Below, one piece after another: positions 5,324 to 12,950 of a stretch of DNA of 13,401 bases (positions are counted from its first letter, which is position 1; the number at the start of each line of letters is the position of its first letter). Made by a program: the position numbers and the translations under genes. The stretch comes from Oscillospiraceae bacterium (GTDB taxonomy: Bacteria > Bacillota_A > Clostridia > Oscillospirales > Oscillospiraceae). The stretch is from positions 1 through 13,401 of the forward strand of contig JAFQDR010000127.1 in NCBI GenBank assembly GCA_017415945.1, in the 5' to 3' direction. The notes beneath the pieces were generated by a model that saw only the letters and a list, made by a program, of their open reading frames with translations, had not been told where the DNA came from and did no database searches.

Positions 5324-6202
5324 ATGGAACTGAAAATCGATCCCGAATTTGAGAGCAAGATACCACCGCTTACCGATGATGAGTATCAGCTTCTTGAAGA
5401 AAATATCATTGCCGACGGTGTAATTCTTAATCCTTTGATTATATGGAATGGTGTGATCGTTGATGGTCACAACCGATTTCATATAGCAAAAAAACATCCA
5501 CACATACAATACACTACTCATGAAAAGAAATTTACCGACCGTCATGCAGCAATAGCATGGATTTGCCGTAATCAGCTCGGACGAAGAAATCTGACATCCG
5601 AACAGAAGAAATATCTGATCGGTAAACAATACGAAGCTGAAAAACTATGTCAAGGAACAAACAATCAATACATTCAGGCAAAAAGTGAAAGTTCCCAAAA
5701 TGGGAACTTTCAAAAATCCGAAAAAACGTGTGAACGAATCGCAAAAGAAAATGGGGTCAGTAAGAATACCGTACTCCGAGCAGAGGACTTTTCAAAAGCC
5801 GTTGATATTGTTGATGAAGTTGTCCCCGGTACACGAAAAGAAATCCTGTCCGGCGAGTTAAAACCAACCGATAAAGAGATACGAGCAATGGCGAGAGCCG
5901 GTCCCGAAGAATGTGCCGAGATGGTAGAAGAATTACGAAAGCCGAAAGATAAACGTAATCTTCTTAAAAAGATATCCGAGGATATGCTCCATGCGAGAAG
6001 CAGCGGTAAACCGTCCAGCATGATCTACGAAATGAACGATGCGCTGGAATCCCTGATCTTCCGCTGGGAGTTCTGCCACAGCCATTACCGACAGTTCTTC
6101 GATGATGAATCCTGTCGGGGAGAGATAAAACAACTCATTCAAAAAGGATTTGAATTTATGAAAACATACGAAGGAGGAATCTTCCATAATGACAACGCCT
6201 GA
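5324..6202 (+). CDS. ParB/Srx-fold DNA-binding protein
   Basis: This is a 292-residue protein. Its N-terminal 100 residues are a ParB N-terminal-like domain: the nucleotide-binding loop reads VDGHNRFHIAK (46-56), preceded by LLEENIIADGVILNPLII. This is the fold that in ParB binds CTP and in relatives is a nuclease. A variable Ser/Asn/Gln-rich linker (about 112-132) leads to a helix-turn-helix, CERIAKENGVSKNTVLRAED (136-155). The C-terminal half is helical and charged. AGGAG (5309-5313) supports ATG 5324. The gene overlaps the next, a second ParB-fold protein, by 14 nt, so the two probably act together in DNA maintenance, segregation or regulation of the element. The linker-coding DNA contains a perfect 25-bp inverted repeat (5687-5711). 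No ParA ATPase is in the window, so a true partition role is uncertain. Confidence 0.85.
   Translation: MELKIDPEFESKIPPLTDDEYQLLEENIIADGVILNPLIIWNGVIVDGHNRFHIAKKHPHIQYTTHEKKFTDRHAAIAWICRNQLGRRNLTSEQKKYLIGKQYEAEKLCQGTNNQYIQAKSESSQNGNFQKSEKTCERIAKENGVSKNTVLRAEDFSKAVDIVDEVVPGTRKEILSGELKPTDKEIRAMARAGPEECAEMVEELRKPKDKRNLLKKISEDMLHARSSGKPSSMIYEMNDALESLIFRWEFCHSHYRQFFDDESCRGEIKQLIQKGFEFMKTYEGGIFHNDNA
5687..5711. repeat. Perfect 25-bp inverted repeat inside the ParB-like gene (possible binding site)
   Basis: GAAAGTTCCCA (5687-5697) and TGGGAACTTTC (5701-5711) are exact complements, with spacer AAA. The repeat lies in the part of the gene coding for the low-complexity linker, where sequence constraint is weak. 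Length and symmetry fit a centromere-like or operator site for this ParB-like protein. An mRNA hairpin is the alternative. Confidence 0.7.
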
Positions 6203-6971
6203 AACAATCTATAAGATGATGGTGATCGATACCAGCGAAATCGAAGTCCCCCGTGAGAAATATCAGCGAGACTTCAACGATCCGAGAACCAAGAGAATCG
6301 TTAAGGACTTTGACGAACGTATCGCAAATGAACCGAAGCTCAGCTTCCGTGATAACAAATACTATGTATTCGACGGACAGCACACCATCGCCGCGCGAAA
6401 GCTGATAAACGGCGGTCACGATCTTCCCGTTCTCTGCAAGGTGTACTTCGGTATGACTGCAGAGGAAGAAGCACTTCTCTTTGCAAAGCAGACGGGTGAA
6501 TCTGCTCCGGTAACAGCAGGGGCACGAATCCGTGCCGAAATCTTCGGTAAGGATGAAATCGCTGTAGCTTTTCTGAAAGCCAATGAATCCATCGGTCTGT
6601 CGCTCGATTACGATCATGAGCGCGGAGAAAATCGAATCGGTTGCATCAAGACAGCTCTTGACGCATACCGCAGGTTGGGTGAAGAACGGTACAAGGAAGC
6701 AATGAGAATCCTTGCTGCTGCATGGGATGGTGCTCCCGATTCCTTCCGTTCGGAAAACGTGATCGCCATTACCCGATTCATCCACATCTACCATGATAAG
6801 TACAATCCCAACCGTCTGATCGAACAGCTCAGTCAGGTAGACCCGCTGACCATTCCACGCAGAGGTCATGCCGTGGGGACAAAATTCGCTGGCTACAAGA
6901 AATATCTCTATCAGGTATATAAAATCTACAACGGAAGCGACAAACGAAATGCTCTTCCTTTGAAATTCTGA
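6189..6971 (+). CDS. ParB-like protein, DUF6551 type
   Basis: This 260-residue protein carries the ParB-type motif VFDGQHTIAARK (60-71) in a domain covering about residues 12-100, preceded by the PREKYQRDFN phrase common in this group. The rest (about 110-260) is mostly helical and includes a well-conserved stretch IGCIKTALDAYRRLG. I match it from memory to DUF6551, whose function is not established. AAGGAGGA (6171-6178) inside the previous gene is 10 nt ahead of ATG 6189, so the two frames overlap by 14 nt and are probably translated in a fixed ratio. The gene is followed 11 nt later by an intrinsic terminator, making the ParB-like pair a closed two-gene unit. No helix-turn-helix is obvious, so DNA binding may depend on its partner. 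Confidence 0.82.
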   Translation: MTTPETIYKMMVIDTSEIEVPREKYQRDFNDPRTKRIVKDFDERIANEPKLSFRDNKYYVFDGQHTIAARKLINGGHDLPVLCKVYFGMTAEEEALLFAKQTGESAPVTAGARIRAEIFGKDEIAVAFLKANESIGLSLDYDHERGENRIGCIKTALDAYRRLGEERYKEAMRILAAAWDGAPDSFRSENVIAITRFIHIYHDKYNPNRLIEQLSQVDPLTIPRRGHAVGTKFAGYKKYLYQVYKIYNGSDKRNALPLKF

Positions 6972-6982
6972 ATCAATTACCG

Positions 6983-7014
6983 AAAGCGGCTCCGAGCAAT
7001 CGAAGCCGCTTTTT
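6983..7014 (+). terminator. Intrinsic terminator after the ParB-like pair
   Basis: AGCGGCT (6985-6991) pairs with AGCCGCT (7004-7010), with flanking A-T pairs and an inner CGA/TCG. The run TTTTT follows (7010-7014). Confidence 0.9.
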
Positions 7015-7047
7015 ACATACCAAATTTTATGGAGGAAACATAAGCAC

Positions 7048-7428
7048 ATGAATGAAAAATGGACATATCGCAGAGGTGACATTTACCTTGCTAATCTCGA
7101 TCCGTATATCGGTTCTGAACAGGGTGGCACAAGACCAGTTCTTGTTTTGCAGAACAATGCAGGCAATTACTACTGTCCCACATTGATCGTAGCACCGCTG
7201 ACTTCTCGGTTCTATAAAAAGACCGATCTTCCTACCCACTGCATTCTCGAAAATGTGGAGTGCCTTGCAGAATCATCCATCGTTCTCCTTGAACAGATCA
7301 AAACCATTGACAAGCAGAGAATCAAAAAGTACATGGGCAAGATCAGCCGCAAGCAGATGAACGCTGTGGATGATGCCATTGAAATCAGTCTCGGACTTCG
7401 TATTCCCGAAGATACCGAAGCACCGTAA
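7048..7428 (+). CDS. MazF/PemK-family endoribonuclease toxin
   Basis: This 126-residue protein of normal length covers the whole MazF fold: RRGDIYLANLDPYIGSEQGG (8-27) at the N terminus, then TRPVLVLQNN (28-37) and VAPLTS (48-53). Arg29 and Thr52 occupy the positions of the catalytic Arg/Thr pair of Bacillus MazF. SIVLLEQIKTIDKQRI (77-92) is the usual fourth motif. The family cuts single-stranded mRNA at short sequences. GGAGG (7032-7036) lies 11 nt before ATG 7048. No MazE-like acidic antitoxin precedes it: the upstream neighbour is a terminator. The gene is followed 13 nt later by a very basic 47-residue protein. It may be controlled by a chromosomal antitoxin, by that neighbour, or have been recruited for another role. 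Confidence 0.92.
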   Translation: MNEKWTYRRGDIYLANLDPYIGSEQGGTRPVLVLQNNAGNYYCPTLIVAPLTSRFYKKTDLPTHCILENVECLAESSIVLLEQIKTIDKQRIKKYMGKISRKQMNAVDDAIEISLGLRIPEDTEAP

Positions 7429-7441
7429 GGAGGACAGCAGC

Positions 7442-7585
7442 ATGGGTAAAAGAGATAAATACAATTCTCTCGGGTATCTCGATATGACCGCTTATCTTGC
7501 CATCCGCAAGATCGAACGGGAGGAAGCGATAAAGCGCAAGCGTGAAGATAAAAACAAACGCAAAAAGGACAAGCGCAGGAAATAA
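7442..7585 (+). CDS. Very basic 47-residue protein linked to MazF, function unknown
   Basis: This short protein starts MGKRDKYNSLGYLDMTAYLA and then becomes a run of Lys/Arg/Glu ending KDKRRK, with about 17 basic residues in the last 25. AAGGAGGA (7427-7434) overlaps the mazF stop and is 7 nt before ATG 7442, so it is translated together with the toxin. The same frame is open upstream to 7370, but that part overlaps mazF in another frame and lacks a ribosome site. The tail should bind nucleic acid or an acidic partner. I do not recognise the family. It does not look like a MazE antitoxin (no AbrB-like or ribbon-helix-helix motif, and the charge is opposite), but its position makes it the only candidate partner here. 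Confidence 0.75.
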   Translation: MGKRDKYNSLGYLDMTAYLAIRKIEREEAIKRKREDKNKRKKDKRRK

Positions 7586-7650
7586 TCGTCTGACATGACA
7601 AAGCTCTGATTTGCATAAAGATGATACAGACTCGATAAGGGAGGGACTGT

Positions 7651-7902
7651 ATGCAGGAAAACTTATATAATGAAATGAAGAATATTGATCTGAATACCGT
7701 TGATCGGGATGCGCTGGTGGACATCCGCGATGTAAAGGTAGATACGGCACTTCCCAAACGGGAACGTGCCATTGATTTTATCCGCCAGATCGGAAATCCC
7801 TATTGCTACAAGCACGGCAAATACGTTGTGAAGGTCGGCTTTGCTGATTCGGATATTTCCCTTGAAGAACGGCTTGCAGGGTATATTCGCTCCAAGTGCT
7901 GA
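7651..7902 (+). CDS. DUF6870-family small protein
   Basis: This 83-residue protein has the pattern VDIRDVKVDTALPKRERAIDFI (23-44) followed by NPYCYKHGKYVVKVGFA (49-65). I recognise it as DUF6870, a small family common in Firmicutes mobile elements beside recombinase or relaxase genes; no function is known. GGGAGGG (7639-7645) stands 5 nt before ATG 7651. There are no membrane segments or known catalytic motifs. It is the last gene before the recombinase promoter. Part of the conserved LPKRER stretch is encoded by an imperfect palindrome (7746-7770), probably a coincidence of codons. Confidence 0.8.
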   Translation: MQENLYNEMKNIDLNTVDRDALVDIRDVKVDTALPKRERAIDFIRQIGNPYCYKHGKYVVKVGFADSDISLEERLAGYIRSKC

Positions 7903-7907
7903 CATCC

Positions 7908-7936
7908 TCGACAATGCGGGACAAATCGATTACAAT
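7908..7936 (+). promoter_or_regulatory. Promoter of the recombinase operon
   Basis: TCGACA (7908-7913) and TACAAT (7931-7936) are separated by 17 bp, each matching the sigma-A consensus at 5 of 6 positions. The untranslated leader of about 60 nt contains a hairpin, CTCGGTA (7965-7971) with TACTGAG (7983-7989, one G-T pair), ending just before the ribosome site AAGGAG (7992-7997), so leader control is possible. Confidence 0.75.
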
Positions 7937-8003
7937 ATAGGCAGGACTAAAACGATGCTCCGTGCTCGGTAGTTTTGCTGAATACTGAGATAAGGAGTAC
8001 ATC

Positions 8004-9629
8004 ATGCAAACACAGAAAATATGGAACACTACATTGTATCTCCGCTTGTCCCGCGACGATGGAGATAAAGAAGAATCCAACAGCATTACAGGACAGCGGG
8101 AGCTTCTCCGCGATTACCTTACCCAGCACCCCGAACTTCGGGAGTATGCTGTAAGGGTGGATGACGGATGGAGTGGATCGACCTTTGAGAGACCGAGCTT
8201 TCAGGCAATGATCGAAGACGTGAAAGCCGGACGAACCGATTGTATTGTAGTCAAGGATTTATCCCGTTTCGGTCGTAACTACTTGGACGCAGGCGAATAT
8301 ATCGAAAAGATATTTCCGTTCCTCGGTGTCAGATTCATTGCGGTCAATGACAATTACGACAGTCTTGGGGACAAAAAGGCATCCGACGATCTGATTATTC
8401 CGTTCAAAAACCTTATCAATGAAGCCTATTGCCGTGACATATCGGTAAAAATCCGTTCTCAGCTTGAAGTCAAGCGGAAAAGTGGTCAGTACATCGGTTC
8501 GTTTGCCACCTTCGGTTACATGAAGGATGAGCAGAACAAAAACAAGCTGGTGGTCGATCAGTATGCCGCAGATATCGTACGCGACATTTTCAAATGGAAG
8601 CTGGAAGGAGTCAGTCCGCAGGACATTGCGGAGGGACTGAACAAGATCGGCGTACTTTCCCCGATGGAATATAAGCGTTCCTTGGGGATGAAGTATACCA
8701 CCACCTTCAAAACCAATGCAAAAGCGTTATGGTCAGCGGCAGCGGTACTGCGTATTCTGAAAAATCCCGTTTATACAGGTGTTCTTGTACAGGGTAAAGA
8801 AACCACACCCAGCTACAAGGTTCACAAGCGCATCACGAAAGCGGAATCCGAATGGACGGTTATCATAGACAGCCATGAAGCAATCATTTCACAGATCGAC
8901 TTTGACAGCGTTCAGAAGGTGTTGAAGCTGGACACCCGCCGCAGTCCCGATGAGGAAGCGGTACAACTTTTCAGTGGTATGGTCTTTTGCGGTGATTGCG
9001 GCGCAAGCATGGTTCGCAAGACCGTTCCAGCAGGAGAGAAAAAGTATGTGTATTACATCTGCTCCGCACACAAGCAGGACAAAAGCTGTTCTCCACACAG
9101 AATCCGTGATATTGCTCTTGAGGAAATCGTGCTTGACAGCCTGAAACAGCACATCCGTGAAGTGGTGGACATGAGTGAGCTGCTGGACATTACCGATACA
9201 GCACCACTCAGAACGGCGCAGGCACAGAAGATACAGCGGCAAATCGACAAGAAGTATGAGGAATACGAACGGCTTCAAAAGCTCCTGATGTCGCTGTATG
9301 AAAATCTGACCGATGGTGTGATCGACCGTGATGAATACACCCGATTGAAAACGAGCTTTACTGCCCGTGCCGATGAAGCCGAAAAGCAAATGGACGCACT
9401 TCGGGAGAATCTGACCGAAATTCAGAATCACGGTACGGAAAACGCATGGATGGATGAATTCAAGAAAAGACAGGGACTTACATCTCTTGACCGTGCGGTT
9501 GTTGTGGCTCTGATCGACAAAATTCTGATTCATAGTAACGATACCATTGAGATCATCTATCGCTGGCAGGATGAATTTGCATGGCAGCTTGACATTCTGC
9601 GGAGTACAAAATTACAGGAAGTAGGTTAA
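8004..9629 (+). CDS. Large serine recombinase 1 of 3
   Basis: This is a complete 541-residue large serine recombinase. The resolvase-type catalytic domain spans about 8-150, with nucleophile Ser16 in YLRLS and the active-site arginines in VKDLSRFGRNYLDAGEYI (83-100), followed by FIAVNDNYDS. The recombinase domain covers about 170-310. A zinc ribbon is formed by Cys339, Cys342, Cys353 and Cys362, and a coiled coil of about 410-480 sits inside the C-terminal DNA-binding part. The family joins attP and attB for integration and excision without high-energy cofactors. AAGGAG is 6 nt before ATG 8004. It opens a three-gene operon; the next recombinase starts 3 nt after its stop. All key residues are present, so it should be active. 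Confidence 0.95.
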   Translation: MQTQKIWNTTLYLRLSRDDGDKEESNSITGQRELLRDYLTQHPELREYAVRVDDGWSGSTFERPSFQAMIEDVKAGRTDCIVVKDLSRFGRNYLDAGEYIEKIFPFLGVRFIAVNDNYDSLGDKKASDDLIIPFKNLINEAYCRDISVKIRSQLEVKRKSGQYIGSFATFGYMKDEQNKNKLVVDQYAADIVRDIFKWKLEGVSPQDIAEGLNKIGVLSPMEYKRSLGMKYTTTFKTNAKALWSAAAVLRILKNPVYTGVLVQGKETTPSYKVHKRITKAESEWTVIIDSHEAIISQIDFDSVQKVLKLDTRRSPDEEAVQLFSGMVFCGDCGASMVRKTVPAGEKKYVYYICSAHKQDKSCSPHRIRDIALEEIVLDSLKQHIREVVDMSELLDITDTAPLRTAQAQKIQRQIDKKYEEYERLQKLLMSLYENLTDGVIDRDEYTRLKTSFTARADEAEKQMDALRENLTEIQNHGTENAWMDEFKKRQGLTSLDRAVVVALIDKILIHSNDTIEIIYRWQDEFAWQLDILRSTKLQEVG

Positions 9630-9632
9630 AAG

Positions 9633-11324
9633 ATGGCAAGGATAAAACGAAAGACAAACGCTCTTGTACAGGAGGTTCAGCCGAGCGCACCTGCACAGAG
9701 AATATATAAAGCCGCCGCTTATGTACGGTTGTCCGTAGAGGACAGCGGAAAGCCGGGTGCTGATACCATCGAGGGACAAAAGGCACTTCTGACGGAATAC
9801 ATTCAGAATAAGCAGGATATGGAACTGGTGTCGGTATTCTGCGACAACGGGCGAACTGGTACGGACTTTGACCGTCCGCAGTTTGAGAAAATGATGGATG
9901 CGGTACGAAGCGGTAAAGCAGACTGTATTGTAGTCAAAGACCTGTCACGCTTTGGACGTAACTATAAGGAAACAGGCAATTATCTTGAACGAATCTTTCC
10001 GTTCCTCGGCGTTCGTTTCATTGCAGTCAACGACAATTTCGATACACTGACAGCGGAACGGACGCAGGACGGGTACATAGTGCCCTTAAAGAATCTCATA
10101 AACGAGGTTTACAGCAAGGATATATCAAAGAAAGTGGAAGCTGCCTTACACACAAAACAGCGTAACGGCGAGTTTATCGGAGCATGGGCACCGTATGGGT
10201 ACAGCAAAGACCCCAATGATAAACATCATCTGATTATTAACGAAGAAACCGCACCGACCGTCAGGCAGATATTCGCATGGCGGTTGGAAGGTCTCAGCGT
10301 GGTACAGATCGCAAGACGGCTCAATAATGCCGGAATCTTATCTCCGTCCGCTTATCTTTACGAAAAAGGCGAAGTCAAGACGGAGAAATACAAGGGTGTG
10401 CCTTGGCACGTTCAAGTAATAAAGAGTTATCTGACACACCCTGTTTACATAGGTCACATGGTTCAGGGACGTAAAAGACAATCCTTCTATGAGGGAAAAC
10501 ATCAGACCTATGTGGACGAAGCCGATTGGGTAATCGTCCGCAATACCCATGAACCGATCATTGATGAAGAAACCTTCAACGCTGTGCAGGAAATTTCAAA
10601 GCGGAAATATGATGAATACCATGCAAAGCTGGGCAAATTCTCTCATTTGGAGCACAGCGAAAACATCCTGCAGGGACTTATATGGTGTCCGTACTGTCAG
10701 CGTCCGTTTGTACGGTATAAAAACGTCAGTCATGGTGTAAAGCTGTGGTATACACTCATTTGTCCCGGTCATGTGGACGATCCCGGGAAGTGCCCCTTTG
10801 TCAGTATCCGAGAAGATGATATCAAAGAAGTGCTCTTTGCGGCAATACAGGCGCAGATCGCACTTGCCACTGATATGGATGCGGTGATGAAAAAGCTGAA
10901 CGCACAGCCAGAATTCCGTAAACATCGCTCCGATCTGGAATCAAAGCTGGAAACTGCCCGACGCACCTTAAAGCGCAGTCAATCGCTGTATGACAGCCTG
11001 TATCAGAATTATGTGGAACAGCTCATGACCGAGCAGGAATATGTCACACTCAAAGCAAGATACAAAACGGAAGCCGATGAAGCGGAACGTGTGATTGCCG
11101 CATTGGAGCAGGAACAGAGAGAAAGTAAGGTTTATACATCCGAAAACCGTTTTCTGACCGAGTTCCATGCATTCATGGGTGCTGATACCTTAACAAAAGA
11201 AATGGCATCCGCATTGATAGAACGTATCTATGTGGACGCCGACAAGAACATTGATATTCACTTCCGTTACAGGGATGAGTATATAGCCATTACGAATTTG
11301 ATTGAAGGGAGGATTTCTCTGTGA
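9633..11324 (+). CDS. Large serine recombinase 2 of 3
   Basis: This is a complete 563-residue large serine recombinase with an N-terminal extension of about 25 residues before the catalytic domain. Nucleophile Ser34 lies in YVRLS, and the active-site segment VKDLSRFGRNYKETGNYLER is at 101-120. The recombinase domain covers about 190-330. The zinc ribbon cysteines are C352, C355, C377 and C387, and a helical coiled-coil stretch of about 425-510 follows. The last residues RYRDEYIAI are typical. ATG 9633 is 3 nt behind the previous stop, with GGAAGTAGG just upstream. Its TGA overlaps the GTG of recombinase 3. Sequence patterns show it is a diverged paralogue of its neighbours and not a recent copy. 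All catalytic residues are intact. Confidence 0.95.
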   Translation: MARIKRKTNALVQEVQPSAPAQRIYKAAAYVRLSVEDSGKPGADTIEGQKALLTEYIQNKQDMELVSVFCDNGRTGTDFDRPQFEKMMDAVRSGKADCIVVKDLSRFGRNYKETGNYLERIFPFLGVRFIAVNDNFDTLTAERTQDGYIVPLKNLINEVYSKDISKKVEAALHTKQRNGEFIGAWAPYGYSKDPNDKHHLIINEETAPTVRQIFAWRLEGLSVVQIARRLNNAGILSPSAYLYEKGEVKTEKYKGVPWHVQVIKSYLTHPVYIGHMVQGRKRQSFYEGKHQTYVDEADWVIVRNTHEPIIDEETFNAVQEISKRKYDEYHAKLGKFSHLEHSENILQGLIWCPYCQRPFVRYKNVSHGVKLWYTLICPGHVDDPGKCPFVSIREDDIKEVLFAAIQAQIALATDMDAVMKKLNAQPEFRKHRSDLESKLETARRTLKRSQSLYDSLYQNYVEQLMTEQEYVTLKARYKTEADEAERVIAALEQEQRESKVYTSENRFLTEFHAFMGADTLTKEMASALIERIYVDADKNIDIHFRYRDEYIAITNLIEGRISL

Positions 11325-12919
11325 GAGTAGCGATGTATCTTCGTCTTTCCAGTGAGGACGGAGATTTACGGGAAAACGGCAAAGCCGAATCCGAAAGCAT
11401 ATCCAATCAGCGCGGACTTTTGCAGAATTTCATTCGCAATTCTCCCGATTTCACAGGCTGGGATATCTCTGAATTTTGTGACGATGGTTTCAGCGGAAAG
11501 AATTTTGAACGTCCGCATTTCAAGGAAATGATGGAGCAGATCAAGCAAGGGCAGATACAGTGTATTGTAGTCAAAGACCTATCCCGTTTCGGGCGTGATT
11601 ATCTCGTGGTCGGGAACTACATCAGCCGTGTTTTTCCCTTTATGGGAGTCCGTTTCATCGCTGTGAACGACAACTTCGACAGCTCCCGTCCGCAGGATAT
11701 AGATAGCCTTGATACATCGTTCAAAACGCTGATCTATGACCTGTACAGCAGAGAGTTGTCCGGCAAGGTCAAAGCCGCAAAGAAAATGAGAGCAGAAAAA
11801 GGATTGTTTCTCAGTCCGTTTGCTCCATACGGCTATGTGAAAGACCCCGAAAACAAGAATCGACTGCTGGTGGATGAAGAAGCTGCACAGATTGTGCGGG
11901 AAATATTCACTCTTACGGCAAAAGGCATAAAGCCGCTTGAAATCGCTGCAATGCTGAACCGTGATGGTGTTCCTACCCCAATGTTGTACAAGCGGATGGC
12001 GGGTTGCTCACGCACACGATGGCCGAGTGTACACGAAGACAATTTCTGGACACAGGGGTGTATTTTCAAAATTCTTCGGGATGAGAGATACATTGGTAAA
12101 TGTGTATACGGAAAACGTGAACGGGATATGGTTGGCAACTGGCACAGCGTAAAACGCAGCAAAGCCGAGTGGATTGTCGCAGAAGAAACCCATGAAGGGA
12201 TTGTACCGAAAGAGCTTTTCAATAAGGTACAGACACAGATGAAGGAATATGTTGAATATGCTTTCACACCATCTCGAAAGAATCTTTTGCAGAAAAAGGT
12301 TCGCTGCGGAAGCTGTGGGTTCTCGATGTATCTCAGTAATACAAAAAATGCGAAATATTACTGCCGGATGCGAAACTTGGACAACGGATATGATTGCTCG
12401 GATGAAGGACTTCGACAGGAAGATCTTCACGAAATGATTGTCACTTTAATCCGAACCTACGCTGCGTATGCGGTCAGTCTGGAGAATCTGATGCTTCTTC
12501 AAAAGGAGCAGATGCAGGCAGAAATGAAACAGGCACGACGGGAGCTTGCAGTATTGCAAAGCAAAAAAGGGCAGCTTGAAAAATCTCTGCAGGAACTATA
12601 TGAAAAACTGATCGACGGGAGCATGGATAAGGAAAGTTATCTATCCCATAAAAGCAATGTCAACAAGCAAATGCAGGAGCTTGATGAGAAGATCAATGCT
12701 CTTGAAAATACTTCCCGAACAGTAACTCCGCAGGGTGGAGCGTTCATTGAGAAGTATAAGGAATATACCGAGCTTGAAACTCTGACACCTGAGATTGCAC
12801 GAGATATTGTAAACCGTGTGACGGTGTATCACGATGGGAAGATCGAAATTGAACTTGCTCTTCGTGATGAGCTGGAAGTGGTACTGAGTACGCTTGAATC
12901 AATGAAAAGTGTATGTTAG
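11321..12919 (+). CDS. Large serine recombinase 3 of 3
   Basis: This is a complete 532-residue large serine recombinase. Nucleophile Ser10 lies in YLRLS and VKDLSRFGRDYLVVGNYISR is at 84-103. The recombinase domain covers about 170-300. The zinc ribbon cysteines are C329, C332, C348 and C359, and a strong coiled coil of about 385-460 follows. The start is GTG at 11321, overlapping the previous TGA (GTGA), with GGGAGG (11308-11313) 7 nt ahead. The internal ATG at 11333 would remove part of the first beta strand. The gene lies last in the operon and directly beside the probable right end of the element. A diverged fourth recombinase fragment begins within about 50 nt. Confidence 0.95.
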   Translation: MRVAMYLRLSSEDGDLRENGKAESESISNQRGLLQNFIRNSPDFTGWDISEFCDDGFSGKNFERPHFKEMMEQIKQGQIQCIVVKDLSRFGRDYLVVGNYISRVFPFMGVRFIAVNDNFDSSRPQDIDSLDTSFKTLIYDLYSRELSGKVKAAKKMRAEKGLFLSPFAPYGYVKDPENKNRLLVDEEAAQIVREIFTLTAKGIKPLEIAAMLNRDGVPTPMLYKRMAGCSRTRWPSVHEDNFWTQGCIFKILRDERYIGKCVYGKRERDMVGNWHSVKRSKAEWIVAEETHEGIVPKELFNKVQTQMKEYVEYAFTPSRKNLLQKKVRCGSCGFSMYLSNTKNAKYYCRMRNLDNGYDCSDEGLRQEDLHEMIVTLIRTYAAYAVSLENLMLLQKEQMQAEMKQARRELAVLQSKKGQLEKSLQELYEKLIDGSMDKESYLSHKSNVNKQMQELDEKINALENTSRTVTPQGGAFIEKYKEYTELETLTPEIARDIVNRVTVYHDGKIEIELALRDELEVVLSTLESMKSVC

Positions 12920-12927
12920 CAGGTGAG

Positions 12928-12939
12928 TTTGTAAACAAA
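12928..12939. other. Candidate attachment (crossover) site at the right end
   Basis: TTTGT (12928-12932) and ACAAA (12935-12939) form a 5+5 bp inverted repeat around AA, 8 nt after the third recombinase stop. Large serine recombinases often lie next to the att site and cross over at a 2-bp core within a short imperfect palindrome. Immediately after it the sequence becomes a recombinase gene cut in mid-domain. The exact crossover cannot be fixed without the other end of the element. Confidence 0.25.
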
Positions 12940-12950
12940 TTGAGAAATCT

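Noticed and set aside
6972..7047. MazE antitoxin hidden upstream of MazF
   Set aside because: The gap is 76 nt and mostly a terminator; no frame of useful length exists.
7370..7441. Longer start for the basic 47-residue protein
   Set aside because: It overlaps the MazF C terminus in another frame and has no ribosome site, whereas ATG 7442 has AAGGAGGA.
8889..9533. Long minus-strand frame inside recombinase 1
   Set aside because: It is a codon-usage shadow of a clear recombinase gene, Cys/His/Phe-rich with no motif or ribosome site. The same applies to the other minus-strand frames within genes.
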